Notes: generated from the letters alone by a model not told the origin. DNA of 64,000 nucleotides from Balaenoptera acutorostrata (GCF_949987535.1 NC_080066.1:132536335-132600334), one strand, 5' to 3'; numbered from the stretch's first letter, positions 11,891 to 23,526 are shown. Made by a program: numbers and translations.

Positions 11891-12472
11891 ACCCTATTTG
11901 GTTGTAGGGCCCGCTCTCTGGTCTCTGAGTAAAGCAGATGGCATGCAAAAGTGTAAGATGTTCCAATACCCAGGAATCATGTAACGAAACTTAGAGGCAC
12001 CAAGGGAGGCCAGGTAACCAATATATTCCGTCTGGCTTCTAGACCAGTATTCAGGGAAGGGATAAAAGCAGAGATTTTTTTTTAGAGCCTGGAAATTATT
12101 AAATATCAACAGGTGCTAACCCAGATACTGGGCACGATGTGCACGAGCAGAGTGAGTTTATGTGATGGGACTAAGGAATGTGCCTGGTCCCAGGCATTGC
12201 ATGGAAAACCCTCCGGACGATTTCAGATAATGAGGCCACTGAGAAATCCTGAGACTTCCAAAAATCTACCAATCTGTTTGTTTGGTTTTCCTTTTTTTTT
12301 TCCAAATTACAGTACTCTTAACTTTTAACACCTCTCCGTCCAAAAGACTAACTCACAACGTCTCCAGCTGTGAAACGATTAACCTGGAAAAACCTCAACC
12401 TGGGCAGTTGTATTACTGGGTATTTTTATGTGGTTCCAAGGGCAATGTTTTCCATAGCAAGCCTCAGTGGCT

Positions 12473-12475
12473 GTG

Positions 12476-12519
<44 letters not shown>
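12473..12519. repeat. (CA)n microsatellite
   Basis: About 22 uninterrupted CA units in NID2 intron 3, some 230 bases downstream of the exon 3 donor in transcript direction. Confidence 0.95.
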
Positions 12520-12522
<3 letters not shown>

Positions 12523-12745
12523 CTGTTTCCGGTATCTATAGCCAATAGGGCAGGAAAAATAAAGGACTGTTTATATTTTGGTCAACGTGCTCCTCCCAGG
12601 GTCTAGCCTAGTTCCTGGTTTTGATCTGACCCCTTGCTTAGAAACCACGGAGATGATATTTAATGGGTAGGGCCACTCAAGTTTAGGTAGCTCCTAAGGG
12701 TCTTTACATTCCAACAGGAAAGGGCGTAAGCCCTATGTTACTTAC

Positions 12746-12978
12746 TGGTAGAGATTTTTCACAGACTGTTCAGTGCTAGTCAAGCTGAAGTATGGTCCCT
12801 CTCTCTTCGGGTCATCGACCTCCCCTCTGCAGAAGCCCACCCGGGCTGGAAGCTCGAGCTGGACATTGTAAGATTCTTTGGGGCGGGTTCCAAAGAATTG
12901 AAGGCCATTGGCAGGATAAAGAAAGAGGGCGTAGGTGTCAGACTTATCAGATGCCAAAACTGCTTGGAAAGTATTCAG
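12746..12978 (-). CDS. NID2: NID2 exon 3: second half of NIDO domain
   Basis: The 233 bases encode residues 183-259 plus two bases of the Gln260 codon. The exon opens with [20 protein letters not shown] after the acceptor ttttttccacag and closes with [13 protein letters not shown]. The donor gtaagt splits the next codon (phase 2). The block [20 protein letters not shown] and the Cys in ARVGFCRGE are characteristic of NID2. It completes most of the NIDO fold begun in exon 2. The neighbouring introns are 9.2 kb (5') and 6.1 kb (3'). Confidence 0.95.
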
Positions 12979-13379
12979 CTGTGGAAAAAAAATAGAAAAT
13001 ATTCTTAATAAAACAAACAAAAAACAAAAAAAAACCCCAAAATGCAAGCAAAGCATTATAAAATGCAAAGGGTTGTCCCCCTTCTCAGGATTTCTCTAAA
13101 TTGTTTTTACACATAATATTCTTTTAAATTTCCTCTCCAAGTTATAAACATAATTACATAAGCTATATTATTGTCATAATCATCTTTTGTCAATTTAGAT
13201 TAATAGTTGAAATATGCATAGGTAAAAAAAAAACACTGGTTAAAAAAAATAAAGCTATTTTTTAAGGTTTCAAACTTCTTTCATCCAAACTTCTTTCAGA
13301 GCTGAGAGCAAGTAGCAAAATTAATTTGTACATTCCCACAGCCACTGCCCTAGTTTTCTGCCCTGGGCACTCATCTGGA

Positions 13380-13420
13380 TCATTCATTCATTCATTCATT
13401 CACTCATTCACTTATTTATT
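13380..13420. repeat. (ATTC)n microsatellite
   Basis: Tandem cattcattcattcattcatt followed by diverging cactcattcacttatttatt. Confidence 0.85.
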
Positions 13421-13522
13421 GAATGCCCATTATGGGCAGGGGTGGTATGAGGCACTGGCTGATCAAAAGGCCTCCTTACTGTTCCCAAAGCCTTACTCTC
13501 TATTCTCTTCCATCTACCTTTT

Positions 13523-13846
13523 TTGTTTTTATAAATTTATTTTATTTATTTATTTTTGGCTGTGTTGGGTCTTCGTTGCTGCGCACAGGCTTTCTCTAGT
13601 TGCAGCGAGTGGGGACTACTCTTTGTTGTGGTGTGCGGGCTTCTCACTGTGGTGGCTTCTCTTGTTGCATGCAGAGCACGGGCTCTAGGCACATGGGCTT
13701 CAGTAGTTGTGGCACGCGGGCTCAGTAGTTGTGGCGCATGGGCTTAGTTGCTCTGTGGCATGTGGGATCTTCCTGGACCAGGGCTCAAACCCATGTCCCC
13801 TGCATTGGTAGGCGGATTCTTAACCACTGCACCAGCAGGGAAGCCC
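13523..13846 (-). mobile_element. CHR-type SINE
   Basis: Reverse-orientation copy with an A/T-rich tail at the left and ggggcttccctgctggtgca as its start at the right. The target duplication ccatctacctttt is present at 13510-13522 and 13847-13859. Its extra ghost repeats of tcagtagttgtggc mark a different subfamily from the young copies. Confidence 0.93.
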
Positions 13847-13869
13847 CCATCTACCTTTTGACACCAGCA

Positions 13870-13960
13870 CCAGAGTTACCCTACCCTCATTTCTCAGATG
13901 AGGAAACAAAGACATAGGGGCTAAGAGATCTGCCTAAGGTCAGGCTACTAGTATGCGGTG
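13870..13960 (-). mobile_element. MIR SINE fragment
   Basis: Reverse MIR core: tctcagatgaggaaacaaag and tgcctaaggtcaggctacta. Confidence 0.6.
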
Positions 13961-16900
13961 GCAGGCCGGCCAGGGTCCCTGCCCTGCACCACCAGGCTGT
14001 CCCAACCACTCCTTGGCCGGCCATCTCAGGTGATTTATAAGCTGCAAACTCTCTTCTCAGGCTCAGATCCCCTGCATCTCCACCAGATTATTTAATATTG
14101 TCCATTTGCCCCATGTACTTTGATGCTTCCGCACATTTGCTCACGTTTTCCTGTGCCTGGAAACACTCCTGACCTTCTAATGCCGCCCCTCTGAGGGGTT
14201 TTGCGATTCCCTGTAGATTTATTGCTGTTCTCTGACCCTCTGCAGCATCTTAGTGTTTCAAGTTAGCACTCACCTCGTTTTGCCCGGTTAGCTGCTTACA
14301 TGTTTGTAAACTCAGTTCATTAATTCATTTGTACATTACTTCAAACAGCCAGGTGCCTACTAAGCACTCGACAGTATGCTTGGCACAAAAAGGCCAAGGA
14401 ACAAAGGACGCAGCCGCTGCCCAGGACAGTCTCAGAGCTTAGGACAGGGAAGCAGCCATGGCTGGGATTCTAGGAGAATTGCTGGAGGAGGTAGTGGAGG
14501 CCAGAGAGGAGGGCGTGGACCCAACACCTTAAGGGCTGGGGTGGGGAGGCGTTGCAGAGGCTGCCTGTGAACATTAATAAACACTGCAGAAGCCAAAGCA
14601 GACCAGAAAGAGAGGCCAGGAGCCTGAGTTAGCCACAGACTCAGCACCCAGGTCCTTGTAGAATCACTCCTTAAAGTTCAACTTACTCTTGTATTTTCAA
14701 CAAGACACATTTTTGCCTTTACCTACATCCAGCTATCTCCCCCCACCCAAATGATCAGTTAATGGTGCTTGAGTATCTTAATAAAGATGTTATATTAAGG
14801 TCTCTGAGAACACCTCTCTCACTAAATCCCACTCCGTTTACAATTTAGCAGGCAGCAGGGGAGGTATTTATAAATACCACCACTTCCTAAACAATGTGGC
14901 TCCTAGAAACGTTATTTACTGATAAGTAGCACGGTTTCCCCATTTTGCTAGACAGACAAAATTAGGCAGAGAGAAGCACATCACATTTTACTAAATGAAA
15001 CAGCAAATAAGAGGCAAGGGCCTGCATTTTGTCCTGTCCTGGGTCCTTCCCCATACGGTGGTCAAGCTCTTTCCTAGTGTTGATTCTTCTTTCTTATGTT
15101 TAATTTCAAAGTACAGTTTTGAGGGTTTGCTTACAAGACAAAGAAATTCAGGTGTTAAAATGCTTTTCCAGAAAAAAACCAAAATACTATCCAAACTTTC
15201 TTTTAGATCTCCAACACAGAAAAGGTCACCTTGCTTGGCTTGGGTTTTTGCTTTTCTTTCTTTCTTTAAGTTCAGAAACTTAATGATGGGGGGCAGGGGG
15301 CAGTGTTCATATATTGTTACTGTTGTCGTTGTTGATTGCTTCATCCGGAAAGCCTGACTTTTCCAAAAACAAAAGGCAAGGGATGTTTTCTAGAATTTCT
15401 CAAAGCTCGGAAGCCATAACTTATGCCAAATGTAAACAAAGGCTGTCCTGTATCATGTCTATACAGAGTATATGCTATTCAGTACATCATCGATTAATGG
15501 AGATTCAATAACTTCAGTTTTACTTTAGTCCAAATAAAGTTCAACTAGAGAAAGAAAGGTAATTAAGGAAGGAGACAGATTCTGTTTTAAAAAGCAAAGC
15601 TTTCAAAGTTCCTGGCATTGATTGCCCACAATAAACGTCAGATAGGAGGAATCCTGGTTCTAAGTCTAGAGAAATTCTATAAGATAAGGAGGTCCCATAG
15701 ATTGTGAAGGAATTGAAGGGGATGGGAGGGGAGGGAAAAAGTAAACAGAGCTGTGAAGGGGAGAGTCTGGCTTTTTACTGTGGGGTCTGGGTATTCAGCA
15801 CTTTATTTTATTCATTCTTTCAGCCAGTCAACAAGTTCATTTCAATGAAAATTTATTCAATGTCTTTTATATGCCATCCTGAGACAAGCACTTACTACAG
15901 GTGGCAAGCATTTATTTAATCTACTTGTCTCCACCGAAATAGGCAAATAGAAGAATTTTAAATAGAATATAGGATCCCAGAGACCGGCCAAAAAAGTTTG
16001 GCTGTTTAAAAACCACCCGCATACCAAATGATCACTTTTAAAGTTCTCTCCGTTCCACAAAATTCTACATCTAATCGCTAAAGAGCTCTCTTCGTGATGT
16101 CCTGCAGGGCTCCTCCCCCAGGAGCACTCCTTGACAGGCTTCCAGACCGGAAAGGTCTTCACATTCCTGGAGAAAAGTCTTTGCAAGAACCCCACATGCT
16201 CTGTCCCTGAAGGGAAAGTCTCAGATGGGCTGCCAAACCCCACAAAAGGGTCACCAGTTCCCAACTCCCTCAGGATCCCAGGGAGGAAGAGGAGCAGGGC
16301 CAGTGCTTCGGAGCTTCAAGGTCTGCCATCCTGTTATCAGAAAGAGAGAAAAGCCAGAGCCCTCAGCAGAAATCAGGCAGCGCTGGGCTCTCCCTCCCAG
16401 GTGTGGGACATTGTTAATCAGTGTTGACTTGATGCTTGGCAGAGCCAGGCTGATAAATAGGAAACATGCCCCTCAATGAGCTCCTGATTTTTGCAACTGA
16501 TTTAATTAATTTCAGCCATCTGGCCAAAAAAATCACAACGGTGACATCCATGTCCCAAAGGGGTTTGCCTAGAGTGGTTTACAAAAACTACAATGAAAAT
16601 TAAGAAGTAGGGTGTCTCCGACACACGTCACAAAGTTCTCTTCTCTTTCTTCTCTAGGGTCACATGCTCTCTACAGTCATAGCGTCATTGACTTCTGGCC
16701 TCCAGTGTTTGGTGTGAACAGTAATCTCCATTCCTTAGTATATTTCTCCATCTCCCGTTACCTATAGGTCACTGTCATATGCATGATTTTCCCGCGTTCA
16801 TTTCTTTCTTCCCTAAATCCTACAGATCCTGCCAAAAATTCAAAAATAAATGCTCAGTACTATCACATCACTAATATTATAACCTTCCTGACACTTAGTC

Positions 16901-18284
16901 TTTAGCAAAACTTCAGCATTTCTTTAACCAATTTCCGTATATGTCTCTGTTCTCTATGTCTGCAGAGCTATATCTCAGACAGAGGCTAAACTCTTTCAGG
17001 TAGACTGTAGACCTCCCCTCTTCTGGACCTCAGCTTCAGAGCTCAAAAAGCTACAACAGTGTCCTGCTTTTACCTCTCATTTTCTCCCTGGATCCAACCC
17101 TCTCTGTCAATGACTAGCATTCCTTGAAACAAGTCAGCATGCCTCCCTCCCCATGGTGAAGCCTCCATTGGGAAGTCTTCTGCTTATCTTATGTTACTGC
17201 ACCACACCTGCCTTCATCCATTTCTCCAGCCTCAGCTGTCTTGGCCTTCTCCCAGGACACACCCTAGGCCAGAACAATCTGTCCTGCTGCCCCATTCTCA
17301 ATATCCATTCTTTCAGCCCAACTTAATACAGGTCAACAATGCATTCCCTGTACCACACAGATCTATGTAGCCCAGTTCCCTATCCCCCTTCATCCTTCAA
17401 CCAACAACAAAACAACAGTCTCACCTACCCCACCTCCGGAAAAAAAACACAGCTAAAGTAAACATATGGGCAGTATGTCTCCTGCCCATAAGTTCTTTGA
17501 AGGTCAATACCATGACTTTGCTCTGTGAAGTACCTAGGACAGTTCAAGGAGTCTCAGATAGAGTGAGTTGATAAACACCATTTGGTGATATGTTTTTAGA
17601 TGCAATAACACCTTGATATTCTTGCAGTATCAGGTACCGCATCCTGTCACACCCACCACGAACATCCATGTCGAGAAAGGGCAACATCTGAAATAGTTTT
17701 AAATGGTAAAGATGCCATTCCTCTGATATCTTCAAATTTCCAGTAACTCTGCAACATGAAGTTAGTATGCCAAGGTTTAAGAAGGCCATGTAGAATTCAC
17801 ACAGTCCTTCAAGCAAAGTAGATTATTGCTTGCCAAAATCTATCTCCAAAGAACTATTAAAACGAGAACTCATGTCACAGAGCTCTTCAGAGTATTCAGA
17901 AGAAACTTCAATGTGGGTAATTAAAGAAACATCCTCTCTTCAAACAGAATATCTCCTTTCTAAATGAAACAAATTCTGAAGCCAACTCAGCATATGGCAA
18001 TGTCTGAAGATTGATTTTAATTAGAAAAGAGATGGATTCTACAAATCTTCCCCCACTCTGCCCCCACCATAAAAAGGCCTAGACAGAAGTTGGAATTTAG
18101 AAAAGCTTGTATTTAAAGAGTCCTAAAGTAGAGGACTTACATCACAGCATCCTTACAAGACAGAGAAATAGAGAAATAAAAGAACCAGAATCTGGTCCCA
18201 TCAACTCAATCTAGGGGAACACAGATTGGCTGAGCATATGCACTTGCTGAGTCTAAGGGACCATAATGGCTACTTTAAAATGTC

Positions 18285-18500
18285 ACCTTAGTGAATTCTC
18301 ACAACAGTCCCGTAAGGTAGGCGTTGCTACTTCATTTTACAGATTAGGAAATTAAGACTGAGGCTGGAGCATTGCTTCCAAAGTCACTGGATAACCTTTC
18401 ATAAACCACTTCTTTCAAAATGTTTTTTATTGTCATTATCTTCACATCAGAAGCATTATTCCCATGCTGCAGATGAAACTGAGAAAAGTAAAGTCACCTG
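18285..18500 (-). mobile_element. MIR SINE fragments
   Basis: Two reverse MIR-like cores lie close together: gtaaggtaggcgttgctact with attttacagattaggaaatt, and ttcccatgctgcagatgaaa with ctgagaaaagtaaagtcacc. Confidence 0.5.
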
Positions 18501-18967
18501 GTCTGTATTATAATTTTCAGTTTCAAATAAGCCCTGATAAAATTGGAATCCTAAAGCTCTAGTGTGACTTCATCACCCCAGAGATTCTGTGCAACTGCTC
18601 AACTCTCCGATTCCTCTCACTCAGCTCAACGTTGTCTTTCTCTGTTGAAAAAATAAGATAGATGCAGCTGAATTCACTTAAGAGCATTGGAATACTAATT
18701 TGGAAGTAATAAGGTGTTGGTAGTGTCCTTGGAAAATTTCATTCCAAATTCATTCTTCCTTTGAATGAAATATGGTTCCAAGGACTCTTCTGGTACAAAG
18801 ATCACATCGAGACAATAAAAAAAAAAAACACCTCATTTATTGGAAGTCTTTGGAAAAGGTACAACTATTGTTGTGTCTACCTACATCACTTGTGCCAAGG
18901 AAATGGGTCCTGCATGAAAAGTCTGGGTAAAAGCAACAACAACAAAAACCTAAGAATCAAGAAATCT

Positions 18968-19255
18968 AGGGGCTTCCCTGGTGGCTCAGTGGTTGAGAGT
19001 CTGCCTGCCAATGCAGGGGACACGGGTTCGAGCCCTGGTCTGGGAAGATCCCACATGCCGCAGAGCAACTGGGCCTGTGAGCCACAATTACTGAGCCTGC
19101 GCGTCTGGAGCCCGTGCTCCGCAACAAGAGAGGCCGCGATAGTGAGAGGCCCGCGCACCGCGATGAAGAGTGGCCCCCACTTGCCACAACTAGAGAAAGC
19201 CCACACGCAGAAATGAGGACCCAACACAGCCATAAATAAAATAAAATTTTAAAAA
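18968..19255 (+). mobile_element. CHR-type SINE, young copy
   Basis: Complete element starting gggcttccctggtggctcag and ending in an A-rich tail. A nine-base duplication aagaaatct lies on both sides (18959-18967, 19256-19264). Confidence 0.94.
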
Positions 19256-19539
19256 AAGAAATCTGTATTCTAAACCTGCCTTTGCCTCACTATGTACAGA
19301 ATTCTAGACAACTGCTTTAACTTACTAGGTATGGCAAACAATAAGTCTTGCTGTACTTATCTTAAACATGCAGCATTGTTGTGGGAAGACAGCATGATAA
19401 AATGTTGTTATAAGAATTAACAAGATATCCTGAATAAACAACATATATAATAATTGTCTAAGTAGTCAGTCTTTCCATTGAACCCTTACCTTCTCAATAC
19501 AGTCAAAAAGAGCTCTCTTTAAAAAATAAAATAACAACA

Positions 19540-20005
19540 AAAAACTTCTGTTTAAAATCCTTCAAAAGCTGCCCAATGCCAAAGAACCAAGTCCAAACTC
19601 CTAGCATAGCATGATCTGCCCCCGCTCCATGGCCTTCCCAGCCTCATGTCCCACCACCCTTCCTCTTCAGTAATAAGATACCACATGGGATGCCCCAAAC
19701 ACATTATACAATATAGTCCATGGGTGATATGTCATATGCTACCTCTTCTATTGGGAATGTTCTACTCTACTCAACTCAGATGCAAAGACAATTGCTCACC
19801 GAAACTTTCCCAGATCAGTTCCCCTAACAAGGGAGGGGTAGAGTTAATCTCTTTAAGTCAAGATGCTACTTCACTTATCATACTGAATAATAATCAATAT
19901 CCCTATTAAACTATGACATCCTTAGGAGTAAAGAATGTGTCCTTTCACAGTCTCTACATGTCCTGACATACAGTAAGTGCAAAAAAGTTTGTTGGATGAA
20001 TAAAT
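19540..20005 (+). mobile_element. L2 LINE 3' end
   Basis: Phrases aaaagctgcccaatgccaaa, gaaccaagtccaaactccta, tgatctgcccccgctccatg and the tail tttgttggatgaataaatct follow the L2 3' consensus. Confidence 0.7.
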
Positions 20006-20300
20006 CTCAACTATGTTTAAATATAAATTACTTACATACACAAACATATATGAATATGTCACATATAAGATATATGTTTAGAAAAGAAGACTGGAAGAAA
20101 ACACAATAAAATACTAGCAGTGGTGACCTCTGGTTAGTATAATTATAAACGTTATTTTCTAAACTATGTATTATAGGTATGTTAAACTTTAAATGTTTTT
20201 TAAACTTATGGACAAAAGTGAATTAATGAATGCAACGTACCTTATTCATCTTTCTCCAACCCTCCACCTAGACCAATGCCCTGAACAAAGAAGGTGCTCA

Positions 20301-20781
20301 AAGTCTACGAGTCTGTTCCTGTTTTATAAATAAGTTCATTTGTATCATTTTTTTTTTTTAGATTCCACATATAAGCGATAGCATACGATATTTCTCTTTC
20401 TCTTTCTGACTTACTTCACTCAGTATGACAATCCATGTTGCCGCAAATGGCATTATTTCATTCTTTTTAATGGCTGAGTAATATTCCATTGTATAAATGA
20501 CTTAGAGAACAAACTTATCGTTACCAGGGGGGAAGGGATAGTTAGGGAGTTTGAGTCTGACATGTACACACTGCTATATTTAAAATGGATAACCAACAAG
20601 GACCTACTGTACAGCACAGGGAACTCTGCTCAATGTTATGTGGCAGCCTGGATGGGAGGGGAGTTTGGGGGGAGAATGGACACATGTATATGTACGGCTG
20701 AGTTGCTTTGCTGTGCACCTGAAACTATCACAACATTGTTAATCAGCTATACTCCGATATAAAATAAATTTTTTTTTAAAA
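20301..20781 (+). mobile_element. L1 insertion with inverted 5' segment
   Basis: Bases 20301-20496 are L1 sequence in reverse (tagattccacatataagcga, ggctgagtaatattccattg). Bases 20497-20775 are the L1 3' UTR in forward orientation, ending in an A tail. A near-perfect target duplication aaagaaggtgctca / aaagaaggtgttca (20287-20300, 20782-20795) brackets the whole. This is the signature of twin priming. The target was an L2/MIR-like tail. Confidence 0.88.
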
Positions 20782-21429
20782 AAAGAAGGTGTTCAGTGTA
20801 TTTGTTTGAGTTGAATGTACTCTGTTGAATTGAATAACTGAAATGTCAAACCTATGCATTAAAAAAGTCATTCAGTAAACAAAACTAGATGTTGCCTGAC
20901 CCCCAAAAAAATGAACGGCAAAAATCACTTCAAATGACTTGTATTTCTAGATCTTCTTTGCTTAGTAAAGCCTTTAGGAAATATTCCTCTTACTCAGGGA
21001 GCACAGAATAAGAATGGCCACCATCTTGAATCACTCATTGAGAGTGGGCAAGCTAGTTAATCTCTCTGAACCTACGGAGGATATGTGTCATCTTTCTATA
21101 GCTAAGAATCACTTTGATGAGTTAAAATAGAGATAAACTCAAAGAGTTCCAGCCTTTAGAGTTGACATTTTAGATCCAGGTCTAATTTCATAGGAGGAAG
21201 CCCTTACCTACCCCAGGAGTGAGGCAGCTCACCTTTTGCCAAGCCACCCTGGCGCCACCTGATGTCCATTTGGAGTACCTCAAATGTTGCTGCCAAGCCT
21301 AATGACCGGGAGCTTACGTTGTTTCACTTTCTCAGGTAGAGACTATTCAAGGAATCAAGGGCAGTCTCCTGTAAAGTACGGAGCATGTGAACCGGTACCT
21401 GGAGGGCAATTTGGCAAAGGCTATTAAAA

Positions 21430-21880
21430 CCTTATAAAAAATGCATCACTCTGGCCCACCAATTCCGCTTCCTGGAATATCAACTAGTGACATGGTACAA
21501 AGATTTAGCTTAAAAAAGAAAAAGTGCTTCACAAATATATAATGATGAAAAATTGGAAATAACCTTGCTGACCAGTGGGCACAATGAGAAATCCACTGGA
21601 TGGAATATATGCAAACATTAACAATGATGTTGTAGAAGTATATTTATTGACAGCTAAACATATTCAGAGTTTACTAATTAGTGAAAAAAAAGTTACAAAA
21701 CCGTATGTGCAATGTGAACTCATCATTAATAGACATTGATAGATACAGATATGGATAGGAAAAAGCTCTGGCAGATGCACACGAAACTGTTTTAACAGTG
21801 GTTATCTTTGAGTGGTAGGAAAATGAGTGGTTGTTCTTTTTAAAATTTTCTGATGTGTTTCCTTCAATGAACATATAATT
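21430..21880 (+). mobile_element. Old L1/HAL1-like fragment
   Basis: Degraded LINE text includes gcttcctggaatatcaacta, gaaaaattggaaataacctt, gcaatgtgaactcatcatta and cagtggttatctttgagtgg, ending near caatgaacatataattagaa. Confidence 0.55.
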
Positions 21881-22199
21881 AGAAATAATTCTTGTATATA
21901 TGAGGTGATTCTAAAAACAATCAAACCATAAACCCCTTCTGCATCTGCACTGGGGCACTCACATCCCTTAAGCAGTTCTCCTTGCAAGAGTGACCTCTCA
22001 GACCCTCAGAGAAAGCTTGGAGAAAACAGCCTTCTTCCCTTCCGAGCCACTTCAGCCCTGGTGCCACCAAACTATACATCAGGTTTAGCGGGAGAGCAGA
22101 CTCAGGAAAAACTTCAAGCCAGTCCCTGGGTTCCAGCCCAGAATTCAAGCCCATCCCTCGGTTGGCACAGAGGCCAAGCAAGCATCCCTGGTCGCTTAC

Positions 22200-22508
22200 C
22201 TCTCCCGAGGGCGGGGCCCAGCGCGTGGCCTCCTCGTAGGCGCCCACCTGCTCCCAGGTAGCCAGGAAGGCGTGGGTGGGGGCGAAGTGCGCGCCGGAGC
22301 GCGGGAAGCCTGCGCCCACGTAGCGGGCGGCCAGGCCCAGCACCGCCGGGGAGGTGTCCTCGCGGTAAAGGACGCGGCCCCTGCCGTGACTCGTGTCGAT
22401 GTCGGCCAGGAAAGGGGCGATGGCCGGGAAGTCTGTGGGGAAATCATCGTCCACATACTGGGTCTCCCTGGGGAAGTCCTGGGTGGAGATGATGCCGTTG
22501 GTGACCAC
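22200..22508 (-). CDS. NID2: NID2 exon 2: first half of NIDO domain
   Basis: The 309 bases encode residues 80-182, starting [12 protein letters not shown] after the acceptor cccccag and ending PPSGE before gtaagc. Both borders are phase 0. Hallmarks are [20 protein letters not shown], an [17 protein letters not shown] block and [11 protein letters not shown], which belong to the NIDO extracellular domain shared by nidogens, alpha-tectorin and mucin-4. The exon is very GC-rich because it lies in the CpG island. A residue run around [10 protein letters not shown] and TRWAPPSGE differs slightly from the human protein as I recall it. The reading frame is intact. Confidence 0.95.
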
Positions 22509-23183
22509 CTGGGGGACGAGGGGGACAAAAGTGTGACGGTCGCGTACGTTGCAGGAAGCCCAAGGAGGGCCACCACAGGTCCGGACGCGAGCGCCCACCC
22601 TGGCTCCGTAAAGGGGGAAGGGAACCGCCCAGGGCATGAAGCTCCCCCTTCCCCATCGGCTGGAAGCCCGATTCCTGGTTCAGTGCGACCAGCGCAACTT
22701 CAGCCGGCGTCCCACCCATCACCCCTACCCCACAAGCGCGGAGCAATAGGTCCAGGAGCCCTAAAACTCGTTCACGTTATCTTCTCACTTCCCGCACACC
22801 CTGGAAAAAAGCTACGGGTCCGAGGAGGGAACACCCAGCTCTGCAGACGTGCACAGCCCGATCGCTGTCCTAACTGGAAACCCCACTGGCCGGCTTGGCA
22901 ATCCCTCCTTCTTTTCTGCCTGGGACGCTTATGCGGCTGCGAACAATTCTGAACCCCTCCCCCCCTCCCCCCGCCCCCCTGAAGCAGGGAAAAGCAGAGG
23001 GTCCGGCAACAGCATCGCTGCAAAGCCAGGTCCCACTCCGAGGGCGCTCGGGGACAGCCGACTGTGCGGACTATTTCCTCCCTTCGGAAGGCAGGGGTTC
23101 GCTGAGAGCCGCACTACACTGACGCCTGTTCAGAAGCTGTAAGAAATCTGCAGAATCCCGCACCAGGAAGAAGCTAAACTTAC
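22509..23183 (-). other. NID2: NID2 intron 1
   Basis: This 675-base intron is bounded by gtaagtt and cccccag. It is GC-rich, lies entirely in the CpG island and contains the C/G-tract cluster. I see no interspersed repeat in it. Confidence 0.9.
22954..22979 (-). other. G-quadruplex-prone G-tracts in NID2 intron 1
   Basis: On the plus strand, C-runs of 4, 7, 6 and 6 bases are separated by single bases. The NID2 sense strand therefore has four or more G-tracts with one-base loops, a strong quadruplex motif about 205 bases after the exon 1 donor. Confidence 0.75.
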
Positions 23184-23420
23184 GTAGAGTTCGCTGAATT
23201 GGGCTTCATAGAAGCGCAGGGGAAGCGCCAGCTTCACGGCAGCCGAGCTTTCGTCGTCGCCTTCCTGCAGGAGCTGGTCCCCTCGCGACTGCCCGTAGGG
23301 GAAGAGCTCGCCCGGGTGCAGCGCCGCGGCCCGGGACAGCAGCAGCAGCAGCAGCAGCAGCAGCGGCGGCGGCGGCGGCGGCGGCAGCGCGGGCCGCTCG
23401 TCCGCCCGGTCCCCCCGCAT
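23184..23420 (-). CDS. NID2: NID2 exon 1: start codon, signal peptide, mature N-terminus
   Basis: This exon encodes residues 1-79. The ATG is at 23418-23420 (minus) in the context gagagcATGc, with A at -3. Residues 1-33 form a signal peptide whose core is seven Pro followed by nine Leu, ending SRAAA. The mature chain starts near [10 protein letters not shown] and continues [20 protein letters not shown], a typical nidogen-2 N-terminus. The donor gtaagtt follows the Tyr codon of FSELY directly, giving phase 0. Nidogens are secreted through the ER, and this exon supplies the targeting signal. The Pro/Leu run comes from pure CCG and CTG repeats and may vary in length between individuals. The extended open frame past the donor is intron read-through and not protein. 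Confidence 0.94.
23337..23384 (-). repeat. CTG(9)/CCG(7) codon repeat in NID2 signal peptide
   Basis: On the plus strand nine CAG triplets (23337-23363) are followed directly by seven CGG triplets (23364-23384). Read on the coding strand they are seven CCG (Pro) then nine CTG (Leu). The runs are uninterrupted, so slippage would change the signal-peptide length in steps of one residue. Confidence 0.95.
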
Positions 23421-23526
23421 GCTCTCTCGGCCCTGGGCTGCCCCACGGCAGAGCGCGTCCCGGCCGCGCCAACCAGCCCACTAGCCCCGGCGTGCTGGCC
23501 TCCAACCTGGATCCCGGCGGGGTCCC

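Larger units (their letters stand above)
6646..12745 (-). other. NID2: NID2 intron 3
   Basis: This 6.1-kb intron lies between exon 3 (donor gtaagt) and exon 4 (acceptor tttag). It contains a compound minisatellite, MIR copies, an L1 tail with a nested CHR SINE, an old L1-type fragment and CA repeats. Stretches 7.4-8.5 kb and 11.1-11.6 kb look unique, with no feature seen. Confidence 0.9.
12979..22199 (-). other. NID2: NID2 intron 2
   Basis: This 9.2-kb intron is bounded by gtaagc (22199) and ccacag. It holds two CHR SINEs, one 5'-inverted L1, an old LINE fragment near 21.4-21.9 kb, an L2 copy and MIR pieces, listed separately. In 14.1-18.2 kb I see mostly unique DNA with weak L2-like text around 17.0-17.6 kb and no exon candidate. 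Confidence 0.9.
1..23420 (-). other. NID2: NID2 gene (nidogen-2), 5' part: exons 1-4
   Basis: Four minus-strand coding exons join in one frame: 23184-23420, 22200-22508, 12746-12978 and 5936-6645. The product matches the N-terminal third of mammalian nidogen-2, a secreted basement-membrane glycoprotein that, from family knowledge, binds laminin, collagen IV and perlecan. Junction phases are 0, 0 and 2, and exon 4 ends one base into a codon. All acceptors are AG and all donors GT (gtaagt or gtaagc in four of four). The C-terminal half (G2 barrel, EGF, thyroglobulin and LDL-receptor YWTD modules) must lie beyond base 1. NID1 is excluded because segments such as [10 protein letters not shown] and [20 protein letters not shown] follow NID2. 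No frameshift or stop interrupts the joined reading frame, so the gene appears functional. Confidence 0.95.

Noticed and set aside
22272..22952. 226-codon plus-strand open frame opposite NID2 exon 2
   Set aside because: It is the antisense shadow of NID2 exon 2 and intron 1 in GC-rich DNA; the minus strand matches NID2 with correct splice sites.
1..23420. NID1 instead of NID2
   Set aside because: The N-terminal and NIDO sequences follow NID2 ([26 protein letters not shown]), whereas NID1 differs throughout.
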